Shown: piece after piece, positions 21,725 to 32,627 of the stretch
Layout: every line of letters starts with the position of its first letter
How positions within the stretch are numbered: the stretch's first letter is position 1
Origin: Coenobita brevimanus
Lineage: Eukaryota > Arthropoda > Malacostraca > Decapoda > Coenobitidae
DNA length: 64,000 nucleotides
Direction: 5' to 3'
Assembly: GCA_032717465.1 (NCBI GenBank)
Contig: CM064713.1
Location: 757,501-821,500, forward strand
Notes under the pieces: model-generated
Seen by the model: the letters and a program-made list of their open reading frames with translations, nothing else
Database searches by the model: none
Told to the model about the DNA's origin: nothing
Translations under genes and position numbers: made by a program

Positions 21725-21829
21725 TCTTCTTTCTAAGGTGCTTTCCACCCACATTCTGAGAACGAGACTATTTTTGCAGCATTGGACAAGGAAAACTAGT
21801 ATTTGGAATGTAAATGAGAAAAAAAAAGA

Positions 21830-21830
<1 letters not shown>

Positions 21831-21901
<71 letters not shown>

Positions 21902-21905
21902 CTCT
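21831..21905. repeat. (TC)n plus (TATC)n microsatellite
   Basis: (TC)n at 21832-21885 passing into TATC units and back to TC. Confidence 0.95.
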
Positions 21906-21989
21906 CAACAAACACACACCCAGTACACACAGGAGTCGAGAGAAACTTGCCCATGTGAGATAAAGTGAGTGTAGGGGATTAGTAGGTAC

Positions 21990-22630
21990 GATTTAATGGC
22001 TTCTGAATAGGAGGGGAGGGAAGGAAGAGGGAGGGAAGAGAGAGAGAGAGAGGGGGGGGGAAGAGGTGACAGAGAAAAATTGGAGAGGAGTGGATAGAGA
22101 AAGGGTTAAAGAAAGGAAGAGAAAGGAGAGGAGGGGAGGGAAGAAGATTGATAAGTAGAGAAGAAAAAGCGATGGAGGCCGAAAGAGAAATAGGGAAAGG
22201 AGAGGACTGGAGGGAAGAAGGGGAAAGGGAAAGAAAGGAGGGAGGGAAAGGAAGGGAGAGGGAAGAAATATAAGAGAGGAGGAAAGGAGCTGAGGGAGGA
22301 AGAGAGGGACGGAGGGAAAGGGAGAGAAAAGAAAAGGATATGGATGGGAGGAAAGAAAAGAGAGAGAGGGAAAGGAAATAAGAAGTGGGAAGGATAAGTA
22401 GTTAGGAAGAAGGAAAAGAGGAGATGGAGGAAAAGGAGGAAAGAGGGAGAAGAGAGGAAGAGAGGGATAGAAAGAGAAGGAAGATGAGATTAATGGAAGA
22501 AAGGAATATGTAGAAAGTCTTTTTGATAGAGATATATTTTACGTGAACAGTATTAAAGAATGTACAGAATTGGTCGTATGCAGAAATAGTGGTAATGAAA
22601 AAGATATACGAAGAGGCCTGAGCTGACAAG

Positions 22631-22709
<79 letters not shown>

Positions 22710-23813
22710 ACACACACGTAATGGAGGGGGGGGGCAGGAAGGGGTTAAGGGGATATTAATGGTTGGGCAGAAATTTCATATGTGTGTTTAACTCAGGGGG
22801 GGTTGGGGAAGGCCAGGGATGGGGTGGGGGGTTGGGGTGGGGGTGAGAAGGAGAGATGGAGGTATTGTGGGAGAGGGGAGAAGGATGAGAGGTTGGAGGA
22901 GAAGAGGAGGGAAGGAGGAAGAGACGGAGAGACGGTAGAGAGGAAAGGGAGAGATGGAGATAAAAATAGAATGAATGGGTGAAGGATGATGGAGGGGGGA
23001 GGGAAATGAGGAAAGGAGGAAGAAATTGAGTGAAGGAAGGAGGTAAAGTGGAGGAAGGGGTAAGAGAGAGGGAGAGGGAGACTGAGGAAGGGAAGGGGGT
23101 TTAATGGGAGGGGGTGAGAATGAGAGAGGGGGGAAAGGGTGAGGGGTAAAGTATAGGAGAGAGGGAGGTGAAGGAAGTAGGGAGAAAGAGTGAGGAAAGG
23201 GAGGAAATGAAGGTAAGTGTCAGTAGAGTTAAGAGGGAAACTGATTGAGTGGGGGAAGGATTAGAGGAAGGGAGAGAGATAAGGGGAGGGGAAATTGAAT
23301 GAAGGAGGGGGATTGAAGGAAAAGAAGGAGAGAGAGAGAGGGAAGGAGGGAGGGAGGGAGGACTTGAAGAGGGGAGGTGAGAGAGGGGAGGGGATGCAGG
23401 AAGGGGTGTGTGGGGGAGTGGAAAAAATGAGTAAGGAAGGAGGGAATGGAGGAAGGTGGTGAGGGAGGGAAGGAGAGGGAGAATGGAGAGAGGAAGGGAG
23501 GAATCGGAGGAAGGGTATGTGAGCGAGGGGAGAGAAAGAGAGAGAGGAAGGTAAAGAGAGGTAGTGAGTGGGGGTGAGGGGAGAAGGGGAAGGTTGAGAG
23601 GTAGAGTGGGTGGGTGGGGGATAATAGGAGAGGGGCGGGTACTGAGAAGGGGTTGAGAGGTGGAGGTGCGGAGTGGGTGAGGGACGAATGGAGAGGGTGG
23701 AGGCCGAGGAGAGGGAAGGGGTGAGGTTGAAGGGAGGGAGAGAGAATTGTAGAATGGAAGCGAGGGAGAGACGGAGTGGTGAGAGGGAGGTGAGCAGTAA
23801 GGGAGGGGGTGTT

Positions 23814-23854
<41 letters not shown>

Positions 23855-24394
23855 CTATTGGCACTTATCGAGGTTTTGTGTTAAAAGAAAAAAAAAAAAA
23901 GTTACATACCTAGCCAATGCGGATGACAAAAAGAGGAAAAGAGGAAGAAGGTGACACGGGAAGGAAGAAGAAGAGAGAGAGAAGGAAGTGTGGAGTGACG
24001 GAGGGGTGGAGTAGGGATGGAGAGAAGGGAAGTATGGAGCGGTGGAGGGGGTGAGGTGGAGGGGCGGAAAGGGAAAGAGGGGGAGGGAAGGGAAGGTGCG
24101 AAGTGAGGAGGGAGAGAGAGGGAAATGAAGGGAAGCAGTAAGATATGGGGTGAGGGAGGGGTAATAGGATGTGAGTGGAGGAGGAGGGGGAAGTGGGAGG
24201 GGGAGCGGAAGGAAGAGGGAGAGGAGAGGGACGGAGAGGGGGAGGAGGAAGGGGAAAGGGAGAGAGAGAGAGGGAGGGATCCCATATACTGTTGCTGTTT
24301 CGTACAGTATAATATTTTTGTTTATGTGTACCCGCGTTTGTATGCCGTATGTGCGTGAGGGTAAACTTTTATGTGCGTGGATGAAAAACTGTTT

Positions 24395-24429
<35 letters not shown>

Positions 24430-25330
24430 GCTTGCTTGCGTGGCTGACGTATATGCACCCATTCATTGTGTTTGCTTACAAGTCATTACACATTAATAAG
24501 TCGGACAGTGGCAAGAAGCAAGGAAGGAGAAGAAGAGGAAGATAAGGACGAAGAAAAGAGGGAATAATAAATAGGAAAGGGATACAGTTAGGAAGGGAAG
24601 AAAGAAGACAAGAAGGTGGAAGACAGTTATGGGGAACTAGGGAATAAAAGGATTAGGAATGGAGATGTGGAAGGAGAGAGAAGGGGGAATGAAAATGGGG
24701 AAGGGAATGAAGAGAGGAGGGAGACGAGGAAAGAGAAAATTGAGAGGGAGCATAAGAAAGAGAGGGAAGGAGAAGGAAAATAGACAAGGAAAGCTGAATA
24801 AACCGAGGAAGAAGGCAGAGAAAGAGGGCGAGGGAGGGAAAGAGGAGAGGGAAATAGGGGGAGGAAAGGGATAAAAAAAGAAAATAAATAAAAATGAGAA
24901 AGTGAGATAGCAGTAAAGAAAGCAAAGGGACAATGAGAGAAAAGTGGGAGAAGAATAAAGGGAGGAAGAGGACATGGAAAGAGTGAAGGAAAAAAGAGAG
25001 AGGGGACTAAAGAGGCAAGTACTAGTGACACATAAAGAGGGGTAGACAAGGAAGACAGAAATAGGAGACATGGAAAGAGGGAGGAAGGGAGAAGAAAGTA
25101 GCAGAGGTGAATGAAAAGAGGAACAGATCTGCGAAAAGGAAGAGGAGAAAGTTGCGATAGGAGGGGAGAGGAACACAGAGGAATATGCTGTGGAGATACT
25201 TACCAAGGCGGGAAGGTTAAGGAAATGGGAGATATGAGAGTAAAAAGATGAGGAAGAGTATGGGAAAAGAATAAAGATGAAAGGGAGAGAAGAAGAAAAT
25301 AATGCGTGAAAAAGAACGAATGAGAAGAAT
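21990..25330. repeat. Giant polypurine tract, about 3.3 kb
   Basis: On the + strand nearly every base is A or G, in GGGAGGAAGG, GAGAGGGGAA and AAGGGAGAGA variants, with no fixed period. Interruptions are a mixed 22495-22800 (with (CA)n at 22632-22707), 23850-23935 and 24285-24500 (with (GT)n at 24399-24427). (GA)n runs sit at 23817-23851. Seven or more long minus frames (up to 211 codons) are Pro/Ser/Leu/Phe artefacts of polypyrimidine DNA. Such tracts can form triplex (H-DNA) and G-quadruplex structures. Confidence 0.92.
22632..22707. repeat. (CA)n microsatellite
   Basis: About 38 units with one T interruption near 22704, inside the polypurine region. Confidence 0.97.
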
Positions 25331-25361
25331 GAAGACTCGAGATAGAAATATGACCACTACA

Positions 25362-25566
25362 TTAACCCCTTCAGCATAAGTACGTCATTTTATTTTTCTT
25401 CTGCCACACGTTAATTCGAATTAGGAAAGAGCCCCAGTAGGTAAGGGCGTAAACAAAGCTAGTTCTAATCTCTACAATGCAAATAGTTTCTTTTATACTG
25501 ACAGCGACGTAGTTCGGAGCCAACAACAGTAATATAAAAATGACGATCTTGGCCTGAAGGGGTTAA
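25362..25566. mobile_element. TTAA-type MITE, 205 bp with ~30-bp TIRs
   Basis: TTAACCCCTTCAG (25362-25374) is matched exactly by CTGAAGGGGTTAA (25554-25566). The match extends inward as AAG..CGTCATTTT on both arms (25378-25391 and the reverse complement of 25537-25550). TTAA at the ends followed by CCC is the pattern of piggyBac-type elements, where TTAA is the target duplication. There is no coding capacity, so it is a non-autonomous copy. This is the best-preserved member of a family with diverged ends elsewhere in the window. The superfamily assignment is inference from the ends alone. Confidence 0.75.
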
Positions 25567-25919
25567 AGTTACAAAAGAAAATCTTAAACCAACGAAAGAA
25601 GAAGAACCAAGAGCAAGACATATATTAATAGCATGCCAAATAAAAGGCGGATTAAAAGAAGGAAGGGGCGGGATGAACGGAAGCAACAGCAGGAAAAAAA
25701 TGACAGGAAAAAATTAGAACAAACCAAAAAAAAAGTCTTAGGAAAAGCACTACCCACAAATCACACTCATCAGCCACAATGTAAACACCAACCAGGATAA
25801 TTTGCGGCCCATAGACACTCCGGCTCAAACCCCTTAAAAAAATCCCTACTCCCTCCCCTTAAATCCAAATCCCCCCATTATATACTAGCCATTAATGTGG
25901 TTTCGGAGCGTGTCGAACT

Positions 25920-26600
25920 TGTCAAAACATAAAGAAGTTGAGGCTGGGGAAGGGAGGAGCCGAGGTGCGCAGGGTGGCCGAAATCTCCCAGTGCCGTTGG
26001 TGGGGTTCATTAGTCACTACGTCAGGGTTTCCATTGAGGCTTTGTGGGGGGCTTGTACGGGGGAGGGGAGGGAGGAGGGACGATAAGGGAGAGAAGAAGA
26101 GAAGGGAGGAAGGGGGAACGTGGAAAAGGTGAAGGGAAGAGAGGGGATTATTGAGAGAAAGGGAGAGGAGAGGTGAAGAAATAGAGGAGAAAGGGGAGAA
26201 GGAATAAGAGAGGTGATGAGGAGGATAAGAAGAGATGAGGTGATGGAATAAATGAGAGAGAGAGAGAGACGAAAGATTAACCTTCATAGTAAGGTGACGT
26301 TTTTTCAGACTTTTCTTACTGTTTGCATTTTTTATTATTATTATTCCTTTAAAAAGAGATAAACAGAAGAAAGGGGAGGACATAGAATAAGTAGGTTGTG
26401 ATCAGGAAGAGAATAGAAATGATGGAAAAGGAGAGAGAAAAGGGAAGAGGAGATCAAGGGAGGAAAGACAGAGAGGAAGGAAGGGAGGGGGGAGAGAGAA
26501 ACCAAAGGAGAAGAGGGGAGAGTTGGAGGTGGAATATGGTAGAGAGGGAGAGGAGTGAGAGTGGGAGAGAGAGGGAGGTAGAGAAGATATGGTAAAGGTA
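25920..26600. repeat. Polypurine block
   Basis: A/G-rich from about 26040, interrupted at 26270-26370. An open frame on the minus strand (153 codons) is Ser/Leu/Pro low complexity. 25570-25920 is A-rich with no recognisable gene. Confidence 0.82.
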
Positions 26601-26710
26601 ATTGTTTGAGATAGATGGCGTCTTTACCTTCATCATTGTTACCTCCAAGCGATTTTATTCCGACTTTTCGTAGTGGAGGAATTAGATATGGCCTTCGTTA
26701 ACCCCTTCAG
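26273..26710. repeat. Diverged TTAACC.TTCAG element ends
   Basis: TTAACCTTCATAGTAAGGTG at about 26277 and TTAACCCCTTCAGGACGAG at 26698 both resemble the left end of the MITE at 25362. I could not pair either with a convincing opposite end, so these may be solo or decayed copies. Confidence 0.4.
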
Positions 26711-26869
26711 GACGAGAACTCTTCCCTAAGTATTATAGTGTCGTCTGGAGGTGGTAAAAAGAAGAAAATAAGTTAATTCACCATCGTTGTGTCGCGGGAC
26801 AGGAGCAGTGAGGACAATCAATGTCCATCTCGCATCATTTATTTGTATCCTACTTCCACTACCGCACCT

Positions 26870-26971
26870 ACGCCCACACCAGCAGACTTAGCTTTCCTCG
26901 TCTACGCCCACACCAGCAGACTTAGCTTTCCTCGTCTACGCCCACACCAGCAGACTTAGCTTTCCTCGCCT
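26870..26971. repeat. 34-bp tandem repeat, three copies
   Basis: A 34-bp unit beginning ACGCCCACACCAGCAGACTT starts at 26870, 26904 and 26938. The copies are identical apart from the last bases of the third, so the triplication is recent compared with its surroundings. Confidence 0.95.
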
Positions 26972-27054
26972 AATGTAGCGCTATTTTCGGACCAACCTAT
27001 GCTTCGCCCACCTGAACAGTCCACGGTATTCTGAAATCAAGACCCTGATTCGTG

Positions 27055-27256
27055 TTCTCGTCGGTTAAGGAAGCTCCCCAACACCTCTTCCTTAGCGATT
27101 TATTTTTTGGACACTGCTAGTTAATATCAACGTGTGTGTTATTTATGTTGAGTATGGTGGTTATTGAATGATTTAAATGAAACAGAAGAGGATAATAATG
27201 AGTAATAAACTAAATCGCTTAGGGAAAGGTGTTAGGGAGCTTTCTTAACTTGAGTT
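27055..27256 (+). mobile_element. Long-TIR MITE family R2, copy 1 (~202 bp)
   Basis: Left arm TTCTCGTCGGTTAAGGAAGC then CTCCCCAACACCTCTTCC and TTAGCGATTTATTTTTTGG. The right arm, read in reverse, gives AACTCAAGTTAAGAAAGC then TCCCTAACACCTTTCCC and TAAGCGATTTAG. The TIRs are about 50 bp with scattered mismatches around a ~100-bp AT-rich core. Two more copies are at 32047-32240 and 44726-44923. There is no ORF and no clear target duplication. Confidence 0.8.
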
Positions 27257-27326
27257 ACCTTTAAGAGTGGCAAGACCATATCAGGAGTCACCATACCGGT
27301 TTCTGAGGCTGAGGGATCTTTCTGTA

Positions 27327-27475
27327 CTCCTTTCACCCTAACTTGGCTCAGATATTTTCCCTTTTGTACTTTATTTCCATCATAGCGGCAAAACAAGACA
27401 ATACTGTGGCTCTAAATCCCTTCCATGGCACTTCTTCGTGATTAGCACCACCCGTCTAGCAACAAACTCTCATCC
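27327..27475 (+). repeat. Dispersed repeat family R1, copy d
   Basis: CTCCTTTCACCCTAACTTGG, then CCCTTTTGTACTTTATTTCC, then AAACAAGACAATACTGTGGC, then CCATGGCACTTCTTCGTGAT. With copy e (38.56 kb) it is the most complete version of the ~140-bp family. The following 27480-27930 has no recognisable gene. Confidence 0.75.
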
Positions 27476-27929
27476 CCTTTCTGTTAAACACTTTGATGCA
27501 AGAGTTAACCTCTATTCCCAGCCCTTCATGTATGCAGCAAGTGAACTCTAGAACTGTCTCCCTCTGTGTGTTTTTCCTGCTTCCCACGATCTCCAGTCTT
27601 TCAAACGCAGTGTGTCCAGGCATCTCGAACGGATCCCGAATTTGGCTCTGTTATCATGTCTTTGTTTTTTCTTGTGGAAGCAGTTTGCATGCCCCTGGCC
27701 TTTGGTTCCTTCTTCTTTGCATACAAAAAAATAAAACGGGTGAATACATAACCTCCTCCAGCTTCGTAGGCGGAGGTAGTCAACGAAAAAGGTAATCGGA
27801 GTGAAGATGTTAAAGATTAAAATCAGACTGTCATATGGAATCCTTTTGAAATGTCTTCTCTCTCACAGAATTTCCTACAAACTTTTCCAGACACAAAATA
27901 TTCTGGATTCACATTAAAAATTTTCTAAT

Positions 27930-28068
27930 ATATGGCGCCACTAAAAAAATTTTCCTCGGTTTTTTTCATGATTTTGTCTCTTTGTTTCTTCCTTATTTTC
28001 CTAATCTCATATTTTTTTTTTAATCTCCCTTGCGTCCATTTTTTTTTTTCTATCTTTCCTCGTTTCTT

Positions 28069-28105
<37 letters not shown>

Positions 28106-28990
28106 TGTGATCCATTTCTTCCTTTGCTTTTTTCCTCACTCCTTCACGTACCTCTCTCCTCTTTCCTCTTTTCTTCCATCTCTTCTATACATTTTCCTCC
28201 CTCCTTTTTGTCTCGTCTTTCATAATTGTCCTCATCTTCCTCTAGTTTCTTCTGTTCAATAATTTCCTCCCTCGTTCACCTCTCCCTTCTCCTCTTCCCT
28301 CTCTGCCTCTCCCTTCTCCTCTTCCCTCTCTACCTCTCTAATCTTTCCTCTTCCCTCTCTACCTCTCCTTTCTTCTCGTCCCTCTCCTCTTCCCTCTCTA
28401 CCTCTCTCGTCTTTCCTCTTCCCTCTCTACCTCTCCTCTCTCCTCTTCCCTCTCTACCTCTCTCGTCTTTCCTCTTCCCTCTCTACCTCTCCTCTCTCCT
28501 CTTCCCTCTCTACCTCTCTCGTCTTTCCTCTTCCCTCTCTACCTTTCTCCTCGTTCCTCTTCTCTCTCTACCTGTCTCCTCTTCCCTCTCTCCCTCTCCT
28601 CTTTCCTCCCGGCCTCTGTTCATTTCTTCCACGACACACATTCCTCTCTTCTTCTCATCTCTTATCATCCCTCTCTTCTCTCCATTTCTACTATTATATA
28701 ATCATTTTCGTCTTCTCCTCCCCCCCCCTCCTTTTTTTTTTTTTTTTCGATTCTTTCCAAATTCTTCTTTTCCCTCCTCACTTCCTTGCAGTCTGTCCCT
28801 TTCTCTTCTTTACTGTCCTCTTCCTTTCTATCTTCTCCCCTCTCTTCTTCCCTCCCCTACTTTATTATTGTCTTCTCTCCTCTTTCCTCCTGATCTCTCC
28901 TTTCTTTTATCGTTCTATCTTTTCTCCTTGCTTTGTTCCACATCATTCCTTTGCATATCTCAAGTTCCTCTCAGCTGTTCCCTCCTTCCT
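27930..28990. repeat. Polypyrimidine block with a CCTCTTCCCTCTCTACCTCT minisatellite
   Basis: (CT)n at 28073-28102. From about 28295 to 28610 a unit of about 20 bp, CTCTTCCCTCTCTACCTCTC, repeats more than ten times with TCGTCTTTC variants. The 284-codon open frame over it is a composition artefact. Confidence 0.9.
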
Positions 28991-28999
28991 TCCTCTATT

Positions 29000-29370
29000 A
29001 CCTCGCCCGAGACGGAGTCCGGCGAGGTATTGTTTTTGGTTCGAGTTTCTTTCTTTGCAACATTACGGAAAAACGGCTGAATGAAATTGCATAAAACTTT
29101 CAGGATATGTGGGCACTTGTCCCAAAAGGAAGTGATTACATTTTGGAGGCAATCGAGTGGCCCTGAAAGATCAAAATCAAGGTGTCAGAGGGTTATAACT
29201 TGAAGCTGGTTGAAGACAGAGATATTTATTATTATCAGTACATAAGTCCTGTATGGGCTTTTAATTGGTACCATGACCTTTGACCTTGAGTGACCTTGAA
29301 AGGTCAAACTCAAGGTCACGTATATTCAAGGGGCTATAACTCGAACCTGGTTGAGTCAGGCGAGGTTTGT
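29000..29370 (+). mobile_element. Dispersed repeat family R5, left-type segment
   Basis: Contains GAGTCCGGCGAGGTATTG, GCAACATTACGGAAAAACGG, GGTCAAACTCAAGGTCACG and GGGCTATAACTCGAACCTGG. The repeated GACCTTGA/AAGGTCAA phrases and the GGCGAGGTATTG end resemble dispersed non-coding elements in other invertebrates (recalled, not searched). It may be one half of an element whose other half is at 30110-30370, split by a 700-bp low-complexity block. Confidence 0.55.
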
Positions 29371-29399
29371 TGTGCGTGGCACCACGTGTATTCTTTCAG

Positions 29400-29980
29400 T
29401 CTTTATTACCGATATTTATTTATCGTTTCTACACTTCTCTTCATTCATACATTTTTTTTTCTTTCCACCTTCTCTTCTTCCCTTCTTTACTTTCCTCTTT
29501 TCTTTCTATTCTCCAGTCTCTTCTCTTCCCACCTTTGTTTTCCTTTATATCAGTCTATTTTCTAATTTCTCTTCTCTCTGCTTTAATCTTCGTTATTCAT
29601 TCCTCTCATCCCCTTTTCCTTCGCTCATTCCACTTCACTGTAAAAGAAGAATTAAAAGAAAAATAATAAGAAAACCAGGGAGAGGCACGAAAGGGAGAAG
29701 AAAGAAAAGAAAATCAGAAGAGAAGCGAGAGAGGAGAGGAAGAAAAAGAGGAGGGAGGAGAGAAGTAAGGAGAGAGGAGAGACGGGAGAGAAAAGGAAAC
29801 AGAAGAAGAAGAGGGAAAGAAGGAGGGAATAAATAAACTGGAGGAAAGAACGGAGGAGAGAAATGCAACAAGAGGAGAGAAGAGATGAAGGAAGGAGAGA
29901 GAGGAGAAAGAATAAAGAGCAGAGTAGGAGTTGGAGAGAAAATAGCAAAAGCCTGGAGAGAATAAGGAAATATTTTAGCA
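29400..29980. repeat. Polypyrimidine block switching to polypurine
   Basis: Pyrimidine-rich up to about 29640, then A/G-rich to 29980, on the same strand. Open frames on both strands are low complexity. Confidence 0.85.
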
Positions 29981-30109
29981 CAATAACATTATATCATGCC
30001 CCTTATTTTTGAGAGAGAGAGAGAGAGAGAAAGAGGGAGAGAGAGAGAGCTCACAGTAACTTTCTTTCATTAACTCTTCATTCTATTCTTGCTGTTACCA
30101 GATTATTTC

Positions 30110-30370
30110 ATGCAGTTCGAGAGAGATTTTTTTTTTAAATGGATGGGACCAAATTTGGTGGGTAGATAGCCCATGTCCCAGGGAACAATCGATTAACTTT
30201 TGGGACTAATCCGGATCGTATTACAGATTCTGGATCCGGAAAACACATTTTGCGAAACCCTAATTAGTGATGAGAAAACCGTACCTATTATGAAGAGTGG
30301 TTTGGAAATTACGTGGCCCTTGTCGGAGAGATGTGCTCCACTGAGTGCCCCTCTAGTTACCTCTTAAATA
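30110..30370 (+). mobile_element. Dispersed repeat family R5, right-type segment
   Basis: Contains GGGACCAAATTTGGTGGGTA, CCCATGTCCCAGGGAACAAT, GGATCCGGAAAACACATTTT and, at its end, GGAGAGATGTGCTCCACTGA followed by GTGCCCCTCTAGTTA. The GCTCC.CTGAGTGC..CTAGTTA ending is also visible in altered form at 35.42 and 49.81 kb. Confidence 0.55.
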
Positions 30371-30442
30371 AGGAGACGTACTTTATTACTTAATTTTTGG
30401 TACTTCCAGGTGAGATGATGTTACTTCTTCCTTTGCCTTATA

Positions 30443-30444
<2 letters not shown>

Positions 30445-30509
<65 letters not shown>

Positions 30510-30527
30510 GAGTGTGTGTGTATGTGC

Positions 30528-30590
<63 letters not shown>
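30445..30590. repeat. (GT)n microsatellite, two long runs
   Basis: (GT)n at 30445-30499 and 30531-30588, joined by GTGTGAGTGAGTGTGTGTAT. Confidence 0.97.
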
Positions 30591-30594
<4 letters not shown>

Positions 30595-30637
30595 TACTAT
30601 TCTTCCTTGATTCTTTCAGTCTCTTCTCCATTTCACT

Positions 30638-30640
<3 letters not shown>

Positions 30641-30714
<74 letters not shown>
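30641..30714. repeat. (CT)n microsatellite
   Basis: About 37 uninterrupted units. With the (GT)n runs just upstream this is the densest microsatellite cluster in the window. Confidence 0.97.
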
Positions 30715-30716
<2 letters not shown>

Positions 30717-30789
30717 ACACTTCCTGCTCTTCCTCATTCTGCGTTTCTCTCCCTTTCCGTTAACCTCCCTTGTCCAGCTCAGGGTGACT

Positions 30790-31100
30790 AAGGAGGATGA
30801 CTCAGGGAGAAAGCTGGGCAGAAATTCCTACGTAGTTGGAGAGAGAGAAGGCAGGGAGAGGGAGGGGGAGAAGGAGAGAGAGGGGGAGAGGGAAAGAGAG
30901 AGGGGGAGAGGGAGAGAGAGAGGAGGAGACAGAGGGGAAGAGGGAAGAGTGAGGATGAGAGGGAGAAAGAGAAAGAAAGAGGAGAAGGGAAAGAAGAGAG
31001 AGAGAGAGAGAGAATCGAAATGGCAGTGGAAGGGAGGGAAGAGAAGTGGGAAAATCACAAGAGGAAAAGCGAAGGACAATAATAGGAAATACATTTAAAA
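30790..31100. repeat. Polypurine block
   Basis: GGGAGAGGGAGAGAGAGA-type sequence, nearly pure A/G. 31100-31360 is A/G-rich with AAGTATAAG phrases and no gene. Confidence 0.88.
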
Positions 31101-31359
31101 AAAAAACAGAGTAAAAAGATTAAAGAAAATGAGGAAGGAAAATGAAAGAGGAACCATAAGTGAAAGTGCTTTAAAAAGGTAAAAATTTAAATGAAAGTAT
31201 AAGTTAAAGACAAGGAAGAGAAAGTAGGAAATATAGATCGAGGGATGTAAGGGAAAGTATAAGTGAAAGTAGTATAAAGTTAAAAGGTTAAGTACAAGTG
31301 TGTGTGTAATGTATATGGTATAAGGTAGTCACATAAGAGTATTTAAAGAAAACATAACT

Positions 31360-31565
31360 GATAAGAGTAAACGCGGGTAAAGTATAAGGGGTAAAGTATA
31401 AGGCAAAGTGTAAGGTAAGGTATAAGGGTTGAGTATAAGGCAAAGTACAAGGTAAAGCATTATAAAGTTTAAGGCAAAGTATAAGGTAGAGTATAAGGCA
31501 AAGGATAAGGTAGAGTATAAGGCAAAGGATAAGGTAAAGTATGAGGTTATGTATAAAAAGTCTTA
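31360..31565. repeat. Minisatellite based on AAGGTAAAGTAT
   Basis: About 15 imperfect 12- to 14-bp units (AAGGCAAAGTAT, AAGGTAGAGTAT, AAGGGGTAAAGTAT). Confidence 0.9.
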
Positions 31566-31617
31566 AGGTGAGTCAACTCTGGCGAGGTCACTACACCTGC
31601 TGACCCCTCCTATTGAT

Positions 31618-32030
31618 TTCACCTACCCCTACCCCTACCCCCACCCCTTCCCCTACCCCTTCCCTTCCCCTACCCCTTCCCCTCCCCCTTCCCATGCCCC
31701 ACTACCCTTACTTCCACTCTCTGTCTGTCCCTTCCCCTCTTTTTCCTTCGCACTTCCTCCTCCCCCCCCCTCTCTCTCTCTCTCTCTCTCCCTTTTCACT
31801 CACCCCTCTCTTTTTTTCTCTCTCTCACTTCTGTCTTTCCCTTTCTTTTCCTACCATAGTTTCTTTTTCCCTTCCTGTCCTCTTTTCCTCTCTTCTCTTT
31901 ATTTTTCCTCGTGTCTGTTTTCCCTCCCTTTCTCTCTTCTCTTTCCCTTCCTTTCTCTCTTCTCCTTTCCCTCCCTTTCTCTCTTCTCCTTTCCCTCCCT
32001 TTCTCTCTTCTCCTTTCCCTTTGCTTAATT
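31618..32030. repeat. Polypyrimidine block with two minisatellites
   Basis: (CTACCC/CTTCCC)n at 31622-31690 and a ~22-bp unit, CTTTCTCTCTTCTCCTTTCC, repeated about five times at 31925-32020. Confidence 0.88.
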
Positions 32031-32046
32031 ATCGCTTTAGCCACCA

Positions 32047-32240
32047 TTCTCGTCAGATAAGGAAGCTTCCTAACACCTTTTCCTAACCGATTTATTTTGC
32101 TTATTACACCTTATTACCCTTTTCCGTGTCATATAAATCCTCTTAATATCGCCATACTCTGCATAAATAGTGAACGAAAGGATACTAACCAGCCATATCC
32201 AAAAATAAATCGCTATGGAGATGGTGTTGCGGAATACGGA
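32047..32240 (-). mobile_element. Long-TIR MITE family R2, copy 2 (~194 bp)
   Basis: The left arm TTCTCGTCAGATAAGGAAGC is well preserved; the right arm, GATGGTGTTGCGGAATACGG, has decayed. The internal GGATACTAACCAGCCATATC pairs with GATACGGCTGGCTAACATCC of the copy at 44.7 kb in reverse, so this copy is inserted in the opposite orientation to the other two. Confidence 0.75.
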
Positions 32241-32291
32241 TTTGTGCACAATTTCGTATCTTGCAAACTTACGTATTTCCATTTTCCTTCA

Positions 32292-32485
32292 GCCTCTTCA
32301 CCCTGAGGACGCATTTGCCATTTTCTTCCTATTTTATTTTTTTTTTATTATCAAGGGTAACTATTTTATTTATAGTCTTTATTAACCACTTCAGACCGAG
32401 TTATCTTTCCTAATAATCTTCTGGCAGGAGTGGGAATAAATAAATAAATAAATAATAAAAATAAATGTCTGATGGAAAGGGTTAA
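32292..32485. mobile_element. TTAA-type element(s), diverged
   Basis: TTAACCACTTCAGACCGAG (from 32382) and GATGGAAAGGGTTAA (ending 32485) bound ~104 bp with a (AAAT)n core. Immediately upstream, CTTCACCCTGAGGACGCATT at 32293 looks like another end of the same family. Compare the complete element at 25362-25566. Confidence 0.5.
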
Positions 32486-32539
32486 TAGGTCGCTTAATTT
32501 TTTGTTTTTTTTGTTTTTCGCTTTTGTTAACCATTTTTT

Positions 32540-32589
32540 TCGTTTTCAGTTCCATTCATCACCCTTCCCTCCCTTCACCTTTAGTGTTC

Positions 32590-32627
<38 letters not shown>

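Noticed and set aside
28226..29080. 284-codon open frame, Ser/Leu/Phe rich
   Set aside because: A product of stop-poor polypyrimidine DNA. The same effect explains the long frames at 1354-2207, 32658-33245, 35951-36958, 38928-39767 and, on the minus strand, 23229-25206.
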